Source: Hymenopus coronatus
Lineage: Eukaryota; Arthropoda; Insecta; Mantodea; Hymenopodidae
NCBI GenBank assembly: GCA_030762935.1
Contig: CM060900.1
Span: forward strand, 113,711,620 to 113,775,619
Direction of reading: 5' to 3'
DNA length: 64,000 nt
Of this stretch, positions 10,554 to 21,755 are shown piece after piece. Every line of letters begins with the position of its first letter. Positions within the stretch are counted from its first letter, which is position 1. The position numbers and the translations under genes were made by a program. The notes beneath the pieces are model-generated. The model was given only the letters and a program-made list of their open reading frames with translations, was not told where the DNA came from and did no database searches.

Positions 10554-10965
10554 TTTCCCGCATTCTCGCCAAACACAACATCAAGGCCTAATTTTCCGCC
10601 CCAAGAAAATCCAGTAATATCTAAGAGCGATAAAAGACCCATTGTTGCTCAAAGTTCAAGGTGTGTACAGCATTCTGTGCGAATGCGGGAAGGTGTACGT
10701 TGAAGAGAGGTGCAAAGACATCTGCGCAATATCAGGCTGCTTCAAACGGAAAAGTCGGCAGCAGCCCAACATTGCATAGATAAGGTTCATAAAGTCAACT
10801 TCAACGACATTTCGGTTTGCATCAAACGGATAAGTACTATGACAGACTTAAATCAAACTATACCCTTGGAATTATAATAGAGAAGCGGGACTTCAACTAA
10901 GCGCAGCTTGGACACCAACCATAAAACACACATGCAACAGCAACTCCAATCACCCGGGAAAGATG
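10537..10965 (+). pseudogene. Penelope-like element, C-terminal GIY-YIG endonuclease remnant
   Basis: Penelope-like retroelements end in a GIY-YIG endonuclease. Here VNKISRILAKHNIKA (about 10540-10590) is followed in other frames by DPLLLKVQGVYSIPCECGK then VYVEE (about 10635-10707), matching the family's GIYxIPCECGKVYIG block. The YIG core is mutated to VEE. Downstream, EKSAAAQHCIDKVHKVNFND (about 10750-10805) matches the AEHCIxxGHxINF region, and NYNREAGLQLSAAWTPTIK (about 10875-10935) matches the terminal SxAWxP block. Multiple frameshifts and stops make it a pseudogene. The reverse transcriptase part is absent upstream, where the Tc1-like element sits. Identification rests on several ordered motifs. 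Confidence 0.85.
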
Positions 10966-11160
10966 ATGGACCTAGCAGGAAACGCCAGAAAAACCGAAAC
11001 GCGTCCCTTGAATCAGCCGGGCCAATCCCAGATCGTCACGCGATCATTGGCCTGGGCAGCGCAAGCTAGAGTACATAGTAGAACAGTTCCCAGCAACTTC
11101 ACTCAGTCCCTGAAGAAGGTCATTGGGTTTAGTTAGTGCGAAAGTTCGGGTTTTATAAAC
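10966..11160 (+). mobile_element. Penelope-like element 3' untranslated remnant
   Basis: It follows the coding remnant and contains CCTGAAGAAGGTCATTGGG with GCGAAAGTTCGGG (about 11110-11152). A 'GAAGA.GG...CGAAA.' word of this sort is common in Penelope-like 3' regions. The assignment is by position and this motif. Confidence 0.55.
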
Positions 11161-11190
11161 CTAACTCGGTTGATCATCCGTGAAGCCATG

Positions 11191-11191
<1 letters not shown>

Positions 11192-11243
<52 letters not shown>

Positions 11244-11270
11244 GTAGTAGTAGTAGTAGTAGTAGTGGTA
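11192..11270 (+). repeat. (ATT)n then (TAG)n compound microsatellite
   Basis: About 50 bases of ATT repeats followed by about 24 bases of TAG repeats. Confidence 0.97.
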
Positions 11271-11586
11271 CTCTATTATTACTATAATCATTATTATGGT
11301 CACCTTTATTAACATTATCATAAATATTTCATAAATTCATCGAGTTTTAAACGTGCTTAATATTTTCTTACGGATGTATAAATGCGATAATGGATAAAAG
11401 TGTATAATTCATAACCGCACTATAGGGATGAAAAATAAAATACAACAAAATTGTAGGAACTGAAGAATGTTTCAAAACTGAAAACCGTAAAATCGTATTC
11501 ACATCTCTGATACCAGATGCAAATCTATGTGTGCAATTAAAAATAATTGCATGTGACAGTGAAGTAGATTTGAATACTCTTGTGCT
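11271..11586. other. Unassigned stretch
   Basis: Nothing recognised. Confidence 0.35.
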
Positions 11587-11800
11587 ATAATTCCTCTACC
11601 AGATTTACTCTTCACTTTGATCTGTGGCAGATATTTACTTTCTCCCCTACCGCCAACTGCCCCCAATACCTTTGTAGTGCGGCACAGTATCTCTGGCGAT
11701 AATTCCCCTACCAAATTCACTCTTCACTGTGACCTGGCAGGTATTTACAGTACAGTACTGCGACTTTGTCACCTATTGCTAACTGTCCCCAGTATATAGT
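11587..11800 (+). repeat. Tandem duplication, two units of about 105-110 bp
   Basis: Unit 1 begins ATAATTCCTCTACCAGATTT (11587) and unit 2 ATAATTCCCCTACCAAATTC (about 11698). Both continue ACTCTTCACT and later CCAACTGCCCCC / CTAACTGTCCCC. Another echo, GTACAGTATCTCTGG, occurs at about 12094. Confidence 0.8.
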
Positions 11801-12894
11801 TTTCTCCAAAACATGATGGCCCCCAAACGGGACTGCTCCCCCCCTTACCACTGTACATAACCATTAAAAAACAAAAAACTACCCTGTACTAGGGGAGACA
11901 GCAACTAAAATCTGTTTCCTGGTGACAGTGCTTGCAAGTCTAGAATCGTACCTGAGATAAGGGATCAGTAAGTGGAAGACTTGGCTATAGCGAGGGTTGT
12001 TATCCAACCGCACACACCCTAATCCCAAATTTGAATGTCAAGAGTGGGGCAGGGTCATCATGTTCTGTAAAATACTGCATTTGCAGTGGGGTACAGTATC
12101 TCTGGTGACGTAGACCTTGGAGACACCTGCCTTACGGAGAAAAACATTAATTTTTATGCACGCAAGTGTATACGGTATGCACCCAAGATTAGTAAACCAA
12201 TCAGCATCGTCCTCAACCAAAGTCACAAAGAAATAAGGAACCATTTTGTGTTGTTTGTGCGAGGGAGTGTCTCTTGGAAGGTCAAGTGTAAAGTACATCG
12301 GTCAAGGTAACACTGTAGGTATATTTGTGCTGCCGAATAGAAAACAAATGGTGTGCGTTTCAAGGCGAAACGTCGCTGTTAGCAAGTCCTGAAGCATCTT
12401 GTTAGCGCTGCAGCCTTTGTTTCCGTTGGGTGGTCGGGCCCTCATCTGTCAGACAAGGTGCGAACTGCTGCCGGCCTAATTCGGATCAATATTGTTCTGT
12501 CAGAAGTTCCAGCAGTCTGTAATCATTTCTGATACAATCTGCCACGTAATTGAGATATTTACAAGTCATTTTATTCACTCATTTTCAGAGAATGCAACGG
12601 AATATGCTAATATCTCAACAGATGGGACGTTTTGCTCGTGCGTTTCCGATCGCACATGTTAACTTGGGAGCAGCTAATAACCTATCGTATATTCAGTTTC
12701 TAAAAAAACATTTTGTCGCATATTTGCAATTATGACTGAGCTTTTCCATCAAGAAAATTTTACTATATGTTTGGCTCAGAGTTTTCATATTTTGAAATAT
12801 ATACCATCAAGACTTTGTATTATATAATCAGGGTCATTTTTGATCACCTAAAATATTTAGAAAATAAAATAATGACATAGGAATTGCAAAGGTC
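11801..12894. other. Unassigned stretch
   Basis: No gene recognised. Opposed small frames at 12038-12310 have no motif. A GC-richer patch lies at 12350-12480. Confidence 0.35.
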
Positions 12895-13575
12895 GGTTGT
12901 GTTTAATTCACATGACTTTCTCTACCTATTCAGCAGTAAACTATTCCTACAAAAGCTTATTCTTCGCTGCACTTCGTGCTAGCCAAGATAAACATTAGCA
13001 GAAATGGTCTTATTACTTAGTTCCGTATAAGTATAAGGGAATACACTAGGCTAAAGCGATGGTTAAATCTTTTAAGAGCTTGTTGCTATATGATTAAGAT
13101 TTTGTTATCTTTGCTTGGCCAAAAGTAAAACAAAAGAAAAAGGAATGAAAAAGTTAGATTGAGATAAACTTTAAGTATACAATGAAAGAAAGTCGGAAAT
13201 GGTTAACTCCCCAAAAAATAAATAAATAAAACATAATACATATGACAAATGCCACGTTTCAACGAGGTCTACATTTTGTGCGGTAATTTTTTGTCTGTAT
13301 TTTACGGTATACCAGTTATGTAAAAGTAATCCAGAATGAAGAGGTCTGTAAAGGCTATTCACAGAAAAATACACTTTTGCGTTTTATATATCGTGTAAAT
13401 ATCTTTAATATAAGGCATTTTAGTCAAAATCATCAGAGCCATTTTGAGAAAATCAAATTTAGAAAATATTTCCATGTGAAGTGTAGTTTGGTTTGGGGGG
13501 CTTTCTTGGAAATCTTCGTGTCGCATCCTTAGGAGATTCTGGACTTAATTATCAACTTAGTATTTAACCACCTAG
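12895..13575 (-). repeat. LIR family copy 1, terminus-first orientation
   Basis: It starts with the family terminus (TTCACATGACTTTCTCTACC), then TAGCAGAAATGGTCTTATTA, AATACACTAGGCTAAAGCGA, TTACGGTATACCAG, GGCTATTCACAGAAAA and CTTCGTGTCGCATCCTTAGG. It breaks off at about 13575, inside the TTGGTATTTAACGG block. The minus label marks orientation only, relative to copies at 38.4 or 61.7 kb. No long ORF is present. Confidence 0.8.
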
Positions 13576-13689
13576 AGCAAATTAAAAAGTACAGCAAAAG
13601 CCATTTGATGATTTTTATAGTTCGTTCTCTCTGAGTTTCTTCTGAGAATTTGATCAAGATCGGTTACAGGCTACATCGTGTGGCACAAC

Positions 13690-14045
13690 TTTAGTGTTCA
13701 AATTTGACATCCTTGTTGTTGCTTTCAATTTTAAACTACGTTTACTTCCCAAGTGGGAACTTTCGTTTCATCTCTTTTGTTTTACTTCTGGAAATTCAAA
13801 AAAGAACAGAGTATCAATTGTTTCACATAGCGATAGCTTTAAAAGATCTAACTGTCGATTTAGCCTAGTGTATTCCCTTATCTCCCATCTGCTTACAAGG
13901 GAGCATGTATTAAGATCAATTCGGCTGATGTTTATCTAGATTAGCTTGACCTAGATAAAAGAATAATCTTTTGTAACGAAATTTTGTTTTTGGAACAGAT
14001 AGAGAAGGTTATTTGAATGGAACACATTAGATTTTTTATAACAGG
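13690..14045 (+). repeat. LIR family copy 2, opposite orientation, convergent with copy 1
   Basis: It reads TTGCTTTCAATTTTAAAC, then CTTTTGTTTTACTTCTGG, GCCTAGTGTATTCCCTTATC, and ends with TTGAATGGAACACATTAG, the family terminus. It forms the other arm of a head-to-head pair with 12895-13575, separated by about 115 unrelated bases. Confidence 0.8.
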
Positions 14046-14490
14046 GGTCCACAAAACATATATTTTCGGTGATATCTCGGTAGCGAAATTTTGAGTGGAA
14101 TGAAATACATTCTCTGCCGTCTATTATATGTATAAGAATAATGAAATAATTCAGAAACTCGGTTTCAATTTTAAGCTAGCTAAACTTTTATCAAACGGGA
14201 AGTCATCTTTCTTTTCTGGTCTCTTTTGTTCTACTACTTTACATATAAAGAGAACCGAATTGCAATTGTTTCACGCAGTGACCAGCTTTTAAAATATTTT
14301 ATTATCGTCTTAGCCTAGTATATTCCCTTATTCCCCTTCTACTCATATCAAAGAAAGCAATAAGATCAGTTCTGCTAATTTTTATCTCGATTAGCGTGAT
14401 GTAGTTAAAAGAATAATGTTCTTTAAGAATAATTTGTTTGCAGAACAGATAGAGAAAGCCATGTTGATGTAACACATTCGATCTTTTTTC
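14046..14490 (+). repeat. LIR family fragments
   Basis: A short internal fragment (about 14046-14120, GGTGATATCTCGGTAG, TGGAATGAAATACATTC) is followed by another terminus-bearing arm (about 14150-14490: TTTATCTCGATTAGCGTGAT, AGAACAGATAGAGAAAG). Confidence 0.7.
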
Positions 14491-14594
14491 AGTAGAATAG
14501 TGAACATTTTTTAATTGTAATTGGAAAAAATGTGAAAAATATAAAACTATCTATATAATTGATGTAAATGACGAAATAAAGACACAAAGGCAAA

Positions 14595-14652
14595 GAAAAA
14601 AAAAAAAAAAAAAAAAAAAGAATAAGGACCTAATAGGAAAAAAAAAAAAAGG
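14595..14652 (+). repeat. Poly(A)-rich tracts
   Basis: Two long A runs of 21 and 12 or more bases. They could be tails of degenerate retroposons. No body is identifiable. Confidence 0.7.
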
Positions 14653-14884
14653 AAATGGTATAGAATAACTAAACAATGACATAATAAATAGGCTTTTTCA
14701 CAATTTAGGACCAATAATAAGAATTTATGCACATATTAGCAAAACCTATAATGCAACATTAATGTTCTCTTTGGTCCCTTATCGCAACCCAAAATTTCTA
14801 TCTGTCAAATTAGTGGAGAGAAAGTTCTTATTTTTAATATTCCGAAAGAGCAAATGATATTACAGTTTAGATAAGTGTTCTGAC
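14653..14884. other. Unassigned stretch
   Basis: Nothing recognised. Confidence 0.3.
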
Positions 14885-14950
14885 CGAGCGAAGTGGTGGA
14901 GGGGTAGTGTGTGCGAATCGTAATTGGGAGGTCGTGGGCTCGATTAATGT
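14885..14950 (+). repeat. tRNA-like SINE head remnant
   Basis: GCGAAGTGGTGGAGGGGTAG (A-box-like) and GTCGTGGGCTCGATTA (degenerate B box). No cloverleaf can be completed. Confidence 0.45.
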
Positions 14951-15121
14951 GATATACAGAATGATAATGAACTTCATCGAAATATTTTCAGAGAATAAGG
15001 AGGTGTCTGAAACAAATAATTTGAGATAGGAAATCTCTGATCTGTCTGTTCAAATTTCGAAGTATGTTTCCAAAGTACCAGTCTGCCACTAGCTGACAAA
15101 ACACAAAAATGAAGGGCCGTT

Positions 15122-15205
15122 GGCGAGCGTATCTTTCTGGTGTAATGGTTACGACGTTAACTTCGCATAGTAGACAATCTTTTTTTCGAGTTCGAATGTC
15201 CCCAT
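15122..15205 (+). repeat. tRNA-like SINE head remnant
   Basis: TTTCTGGTGTAATGGTTACG (A box of Asp/Glu-tRNA style) and GAGTTCGAATGTCCCC (B box), about 60 bases apart. An intact acceptor stem is lacking. Confidence 0.5.
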
Positions 15206-15254
15206 CAAGCAGCACTTCTTCGTGAGCAGTTAAAGGAAAAAAGAATAAAAGTTT

Positions 15255-15322
15255 AATCTCTAGCAGGAAACGAACCTGTGACCTTCGGGCTATTAGCTTT
15301 TGGCCGTAGGAGCAATTAAATT
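15255..15322 (-). repeat. tRNA-like SINE head remnant
   Basis: On the minus strand a B-box-like CAGGTTCGTTTCCTGC is readable. The A box is weak. Confidence 0.4.
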
Positions 15323-15699
15323 AATGCCTCTAGAGTAGACTACATAACGCAAGAATGAAGTTAATCTATGGACAGCGTCGCTCTGTCAAGTGATCTGTTC
15401 GATATTTGAGTGAACTTTATGGCAGCAAATATTGAGAACGCGAATAACAAATAACTGAACATCGATATTTCTAAATTCATGTGCCAGTTTTAAAGACATT
15501 CTAAGCCAGGATTCCATCTAATTTTGATTTAGCATAGACTTATATGCATTTGAAACCAATTTAACACTTTATAACTGCGTATGTTTAGCCGTGGACCATG
15601 CATTTCCTGTCCGAAATTATTTGCATTATACACATCTTAATCTCTTAAATTATTTCGATGAAGTTCATTAACAGTATATATTTTGGGAACAGAATTTCC
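15323..15699. other. Unassigned stretch
   Basis: Nothing recognised. Confidence 0.3.
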
Positions 15700-16130
15700 C
15701 CGGTTGCCCGGCGAATGCTGAGTAGGTTCATTACAACTTTTGAATTTTCCTATCCATCATTCTTGTTCACATAATTTTCTTGTCATCTGTTTTAGGCTTG
15801 AAGGACTAGGCCACGGGTTTCAGTTGGATGGTGACTTGCGCACTGTACAGGTTTTATCTTGGTGTCCTCATCGTACCGCCCTATGGGGACTTGCCTTCGG
15901 GGCTTTCGGTTCCGGGCCCGCTCGCGAAACCACCGGAGGCTTGAGGCTCTAAGTAGGAGCAGACGACGTCGGAGGGATCCCATCCGTAAACATTCATGCT
16001 TGCGCCCGTCGTCATACAGCTCTGATCGTCCTTGGTGTTTATCCCCTCAATTCTTGCTCCTCAGGGCCACTTAAGACGCAACCCTCCGGGCCTGCGGTGC
16101 CCTGTTCCAATGACTAGGCAACCCGACCTT
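15700..16130. other. GC-rich island of unknown nature
   Basis: This patch is clearly richer in G+C than its surroundings, with CpG-containing words such as GGGCCCGCTCGCGAAACC and CAACCCTCCGGGCCTGCGG. Overlapping short frames exist on both strands, as expected where stop codons are depleted by GC content. None shows a family motif. It may be a young GC-rich retroposon tail or a fragment of a processed sequence. Confidence 0.4.
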
Positions 16131-16864
16131 GTAGATTTATAATTCCTTTAATTCTTACGTGTTCAAGTTTATATTCACAGTTTTAAATTTATTGCTTGTA
16201 TACTTTTTTGAAAACTGCACCAATTTTTTCGGTTCTTCAAAGCTACTTTATATAGGGTCTTCAGATTTAAACTGCCTTTGCCGCCAGTCGTTCGTCCGCG
16301 CATTTCGTTAATACTAGACAGCGAGTATATCAGACATTGCCTCTTGCAGAGGAATACGAACGGTGAGTAGAAATGGTGAATGTGAATACTTTCGAGACCA
16401 CATTAGTGAAATGGGTCTTGTATCGTACCTCTCCAATATTTATGTTTGGAGCATTCGCTTGCGACTTGTAAACACACAATCGCAGCATTTATGCCAATAG
16501 GTATCTCAAATAATCAACTGGATGATTATGGTTTAGGGCTTTAATGGCACAATTTCCACATTAAAATAAACGCTTGTTCATACTCTTTACAGCAGTAAAT
16601 AAAAACTGGCCTACATAGAATAAATTAAGAAAACACAGATCGACATGCAGTCCAAGGTTCAATTCCGCATCTCCCCTTTCAGGCAAGGGGCTCGCTGAAC
16701 TAATAATTACGTCATACATTTAGCACACTGCTGCTTAAGACCGAATAAATCTGAAGACCAGTATTACCTACTTAAGCTGGTATTCATGAATAACATTTTT
16801 GGGGGCGGATATTTAACCCGTTCAATTATTTCAACTTTAATGGGTGTTATTATGCTGAATCTTT
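16131..16864. other. Unassigned stretch
   Basis: No gene seen. Confidence 0.3.
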
Positions 16865-17015
16865 AGCATAATTAATTTATTTCCATACTTGTGAGCATTC
16901 TCCATCCCTCTTCTTCTTTAGTCGGTTAATTTTCCTCAATATCTTTCTTTCCCATTTCCCAAACGTGAATTTAGGTATATCTTTTGTCATTACTCAGGTT
17001 TCACATCCATACATA
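16865..17015 (-). pseudogene. LINE reverse-transcriptase C-terminal scrap
   Basis: On the minus strand, MYGCETW-like sequence (seen as LCMDVKPE, about 17010-16990) is followed by MTKD-like residues and then GKWERKILRKINRLKKKR in shifted frames (about 16965-16895). That order matches the post-RT region of RTE- or CR1-like LINE proteins (YGCETW...WERKILRRIYGP). Several stops are present. It is a fragment only and directly abuts a SINE-like segment at 17020. Confidence 0.6.
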
Positions 17016-17292
17016 GAATAGGATATGGTCGAAGGGAAGTCGGCACCGAATCTGAGGTACCTAATTCCCAAGAGGGAAGAGATGAGGTGAAAGGATACAC
17101 TGGGCGCCCGGATCCAGGATGAATGAAATGACATTGGAAACGACATGGTAGGATAGCATATTTGGGGGATGAAAGAAATCTACCCAGCATTCGCCTGGTG
17201 ACCTGAGAAAACCATGTAAAACCTCATGGGTCTGGAATGCCGGCCATGGAAAGCGAACCCGAATGCTGACCACAGCGAAAGCTCCTTCATCC
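17015..17292 (-). mobile_element. SINE-D copy 1
   Basis: The minus strand reads a head with GGTCAGCATTCGGGTTCGC, then GGTTTTCTCAGGTCACCAGG and TTCATTCATCCTGG. The GGTTTT...CCAGG and tRNA-like portions are shared with 19050-19475, 23350-23680 and 44275-44625. Confidence 0.55.
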
Positions 17293-17663
17293 CGCTCGAT
17301 TCACTGGTGATTACCAGTTACTTTTACTGCGTGTAATGAATTACCCCCGTGAGCTGAACTTTACAATCTGGACAAAAAGTTGAAAGCTGGAAGAGAGGAG
17401 AAGCTTCTGCTAACCTTAATCGTTTAGGAACGTTTGTTTCTTAAGTAGGGAGTTTACCCTGGGGGTCTGTTCAGAGCTAGTGCTCAATGGTTTCCCGTAT
17501 CACACTATATCGCATGCTACATCATGTGCTGCGTACAGTAGTCCCGCCTCAGGCATACATGTATCATCCCTTCACTTTTCCAAAATGGGCGTCGCTGCTG
17601 TTGCTGACGCTAATGTTCCAAGACTTTGGGAGACCTAAACTCTGGTGTGTGCTTGTGTTTGTG
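17293..17663. other. Unassigned stretch
   Basis: Nothing recognised. Confidence 0.3.
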
Positions 17664-17665
17664 TA

Positions 17666-17757
<92 letters not shown>
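17664..17757 (+). repeat. (GT)n(GA)n compound microsatellite
   Basis: A GT run of about 16 bases followed by about 78 bases of GA. The open frames crossing it on both strands (17487-17861 and 17564-17788) are translations of the repeat. Confidence 0.97.
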
Positions 17758-17759
<2 letters not shown>

Positions 17760-19049
17760 CAACTACGCACAGCGAGCGCATCGTTCATAGAAAAGAAATC
17801 ATTACAGTTTAATTTAAAAGATATGGCAGTAGCGTTTGTTTCGTTTTCTTGGAAATTTTAACACGAATTGAAGCTGGAACGAACAGAAGGGCCCCTCGGC
17901 AACTAGGGCAGAGCACCGCACCTAGGCTACAAAACCCTTCTACCGTGATCCCTGGGAGGGATGAGAAGACAGACCCTAACGGTGTCCGCTATGCGCGCAC
18001 CTTTTCTTGGTCGCTAGTTCTACGAGAGAGCTAGGGCTGGGGGGAAGAAAAACTCGTGGTTTATAAGTGCAATGTGTTTCCGCAATGTTGTGAACCAAAG
18101 GAAGTTTCTTTCTTTTAGACCGTCATCTATTATGGTGAATAGGTTATCTAATTTACTAAGAACAAGCTGACTTATTAAACTTATTAAACAAAACAACGCA
18201 GGTGCATATGTGTGAACTCTGGGATCTACAGGAAACTTTGGCATTGAAGCCACTAGAGACCCAGGTGTTATACTGGATTGTAAATATAATTGACCTAGTT
18301 GGTACTTGTCCTTGATGTGGACCGACAACGAAGTTTCTTAAAACATCCTTATGCCTTAAAGGTCTACAGGAGTTTGTAATGGTGATAACAAAGAAGATTT
18401 ACTTTATCCCAAACAGGATTTATCAACGATTGCTTTAAAGTATTTAACAAATATAATTTATGGCCTTAATTGATATAATCGTGTATCATAATCTTACTAA
18501 TCATCATGAGCATGTGTTATTAATACCTTTATGAAAATAAGCTCTTTCCTTTGTTTGACTATCTTTTCTGTAAAATAAAATTTGTGACAAGATTGTGCTG
18601 CGTTCTCCTCGTCCCCAATAGGAGTATTAGTTAGAATACATTTTAACTTACCGAAAATAAGAAATGTCCAATTTTGCCCTGCCGAAAAGTACCCTTTAGT
18701 ACTTTCACTATAGAAACGTGCATATAGTCATTGCTTCGTTGCTATTGGTGTTCCATTTTGAACTTGCCGTCTCGCTGTTTAGACTCACTATCGACTCACT
18801 CTTTGTGAGAGGTCCTGGGTTGAAGAAGTCCTGCGTCGAGGGAGGGTTTCCTATCTTTTCCCCTTGGAGGACCCAAAGTAGCCACATAACGTGGTTGGTG
18901 ACAAATATGCCTATCACCGCCATGCTCTGATGATGTCACCATGCTACGTAATTACTGTACTGCTGCAACTATCGGAAAGGGTGCACACGGTACAGTGTAT
19001 AGCGTACACGTCTCAATATTGACGCTCTGATCTGCTACCGATTGGGCGA
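17758..19049. other. Unassigned stretch
   Basis: No supported gene. A short segment at 18795-18870 (GAGAGGTCCTGGGTTGAAG, GGAGGGTTTCC) may be a SINE scrap. Confidence 0.35.
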
Positions 19050-19475
19050 AACCTACCGGATAGGGAGCCGAGCGCCCCAGAATAGTGCGCGCATATCCAG
19101 CTCCAACGCATCCGATGACGTCAGCCTACCCACAAGCCCATAACCACCTAAAGTTCTCTCTGGTGACGCACTGACAGGTCCTAGCTGAATAGCTGACGCC
19201 AGGGAAGAAACCTCTACAAAGTGCATATCCAGGACCCAAGTGCAACCTTCAAACACCGTCGCCTGATTCCACAACCTCGTAACAGATAGCATGAAGGGTA
19301 TGATGAACACAGGAAATGAGGGACAGAAAAGTCGTGGTAGAAAAGGAACCATGTCAGGTTTGCTTACCGACCCGGGGAAACCGCGAAAAACCCATGGGTC
19401 AGAGTTGGCGGTCGCCGGATACCGAACCTGGGATCTCCCAAATGCGAGTAGAACGCGTCATCGCTAAACCACCAT
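19050..19475 (-). mobile_element. SINE-D copy 2
   Basis: The minus strand carries a tRNA-like head near 19470-19415: GTGGTTTAGCGATGACGCG, then CCCAGGTTCGGTATCC (B box). This is followed by GGGTTTTTCGCGGTTTCCCC and a long GC-rich body shared with 23350-23680 and 44275-44625 (plus-strand words CACCGTCGCCTGATTCCAC, ACAGGAAATGAGGG). Confidence 0.65.
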
Positions 19476-19564
19476 TCTTGGCTTCGATGATGGGTACCTT
19501 AAAACCTTGTGAACGATTTAGAGTATCCTTTGTAAAAATATCTAATTACACTTGAACCTCACTT

Positions 19565-19765
19565 AAGCCGGTCCCAATTGCCACTGTCGCTTAAGTGTCT
19601 AGCTTTGGTGCTTCGTGGCGCAGGGGATCCCAATTTATAGTCCCGCCTTGGACATGGAGTTTGTGGTGTATTTCTGTGTTTGTGTTCTAGGTTATTCTCT
19701 CTCCCCTGATGATCAACTAGGCCAAGCCAGAAGGCCAATATGTGTGTAAAAAAGCCCTCACTTAA
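19565..19765 (+). mobile_element. SINE-E copy 1
   Basis: CTTTGGTGCTTCGTGGCGC, AGGGGATCC and TAGTCCCGCCTTGGACATGG align with 21925-22138 (TTTGATGCTTCGTGGCTC, AAGGGATCGC, GAGTCCCGCTTCGGGCATGG). The second copy keeps a better B box (GTTCGAGTCCCG), indicating a tRNA-related promoter. Confidence 0.6.
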
Positions 19766-19780
19766 ACATAGTTTATTCAC

Positions 19781-20284
19781 TTCTAAGTTTATCGCATATG
19801 TACGCTAAAGTCTTATGCATTGAACTTTGGCGCAGTTAAAGTTTTCACGTTAATACGCCAATTTTGTGGTCCACCCGGACATACATGTATCAATTTACTT
19901 ATGTATGACATGTTTATATTATAAGGTTACTGGAATATTATGCTTTATTTTTGTATTCCGCATTCTTGCAGTTGCAGCAACAAGTAATACACATCTTGGG
20001 CGAGACATTAATATTTTAAGATTGCATTATTGCTGCGCACCTTCGGGCAAGGATATTCATTTCCAAGCTGCATCTGATCATACTGATGGAGTTGAAACAC
20101 TCCTAAATAATGAAAGTGTTCCCAATGCGCATGACGCACAATTTTTATAACAGGGCCCAAATAATGACAGCGTTTCTGTGATTAGTGCATAACAATTGAC
20201 TAGTGCATGGCTATGGAGAAATCAAAGCAGAAAAGAAAGATTGACGTTTTTTTAACCAGTGAAAAACACGAGTACTGTGAACTT
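19781..20284. other. Unassigned stretch
   Basis: A 94-codon frame (19866-20150) has no recognised domain. Confidence 0.35.
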
Positions 20285-20960
20285 TTTTACTTTCTGCAGC
20301 ATGTATGTACAATGTATTCATTAGACAGAGAGGGTATTGTATTCCACCCAAAATTCTAATCGGAGATTTCACCGGAAATATATGTTTTGAGGCAACTGAA
20401 TCTAAAGAAGAGCATTTTTAGGAAAAGGTCCATGTGTGTGAATATCTGTCACAAAAATTACTAAAATGAGTACAACTTGTATTTTCTGGGAATAGCCTCG
20501 GAAAACTGCATTCTGGATGACTTTTGTTTAAGTGGTAAATCGTAATAGACGAAGACCTACAACACAAAAAATGTAGATATTACCAAAACACACAATTTAT
20601 GCCATATGCATTTATACTAGAGTTAACTGTTTCCGAGATATTCCGTGCTATTGGTTTAAATTTTAAAATGTTTTTCTCAACTAGGAAATGGTCAAAGTTT
20701 CTTTTGTTTTACTCATGGCTACGCAAAGAAACGTATTCTATGACAATCGTATTGCGACTGCTTTTAAAAGAATTGATTATCGCTTTAGCCTAGTTTATAC
20801 TTTAGTTTCATTTTACTTATAAGGAACTAATTAATAACACCATTCGGCTAATGTTTATCTAGATTAGGATGAACTAAAAAGAAGAATAATCTTTTGTATG
20901 AAGTTTGTTTGCTGAGCAGGTCATGTGAATGGAACACATCAGGGTTCTTTTAGCTTGAAA
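20285..20960 (+). repeat. LIR family copy
   Basis: It starts at the palindromic end (TTTACTTTCTGCAGCATGTA, GTATTGTATTCCACCC), includes GATTTCACCGGAAATATATG, GGGAATAGCCTCGGAAAAC, TTAACTGTTTCCGAGATATT and GCTTTAGCCTAG, and ends GTGAATGGAACACATCAG. The order matches the copies at 38.4, 48.9, 55.0 and 61.7 kb. Confidence 0.85.
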
Positions 20961-21239
20961 TATGGATTATAATATTGGTATTCATGTAAGTACTCTAAAT
21001 AGAGTATTATGCTTATTATGTATATGATTGATTTATTAATGATTTTCTTATATTAAATGATAATTAGATCGCGTAATAAGGTAATAAAGCAATTTCAGTT
21101 CTATTAGAAAATTTAATTTAACGTTTTCTGAATTATAGGTTAGTTTAGCTGTCTCTCTTTGAAAAAGTATAATTGAGATTATACACACTAGAAAATACAA
21201 TCTTAGAAATTCTGTATTACAAGCACAGGTTTTGTTAAT

Positions 21240-21755
21240 TCTAAGCGGTCATGTTCCTAATTGTAAGACCTTCAATTTTTTGGGAACATCCTCTGAAGTC
21301 TTTTTCCCTTTGAATGACTTGTATAACTAGCAAAAAATTAAGAGATTGACAAAACGTGATACACAAACATGCAGATTTCTTTATAACACACAATTTACGT
21401 AATATATATTTTTTTATATAGTTAATCGTTTCTGAGATATTTCTTGTTTTTGGTTTCAGTTTTAACTCAAACGGGATGCCATGTGTTGTTTCATATATCT
21501 TTTTTGATTTAATCCTCGCTGTGAAAAAAAGAATTAAATATTTTACGTAGATACCAGCTTTTAAAAGATTTGTCTATCACTTTAGCCCATTGTATTCTCT
21601 TATTTCGTTTCTACTTACAAGTATGCAAGTAATAAGGCAATTTCTGTCGAACTTGAACTCGATTAGCATGACGTAGACAAAAGAATAATGTTTTTATCAG
21701 AATAGATTGTTTCCAGAACAGGTAACGAAAATAATGTGAATGGAACGCTTCAGAT
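21240..21755 (+). repeat. LIR family copy, 5' part missing
   Basis: In the same orientation as the preceding copy, starting in the GGGAACATCCTCTGAAG block. It includes CACACAATTTACGTAATAT, GTTTCTGAGATATTTC, CACTTTAGCCCATTGTATTC and ATAATGTGAATGGAACGC. Confidence 0.8.

Noticed and set aside
12350..12480. Possible Penelope-like untranslated region from GGCGAAACGTCGC
   Set aside because: Only the short CGAAACGTC word is present; no supporting GAAGA.GG word or coding remnant nearby.
17487..17861. Frames with RERERE / SLSLSL repeats
   Set aside because: Translations of the GA microsatellite.
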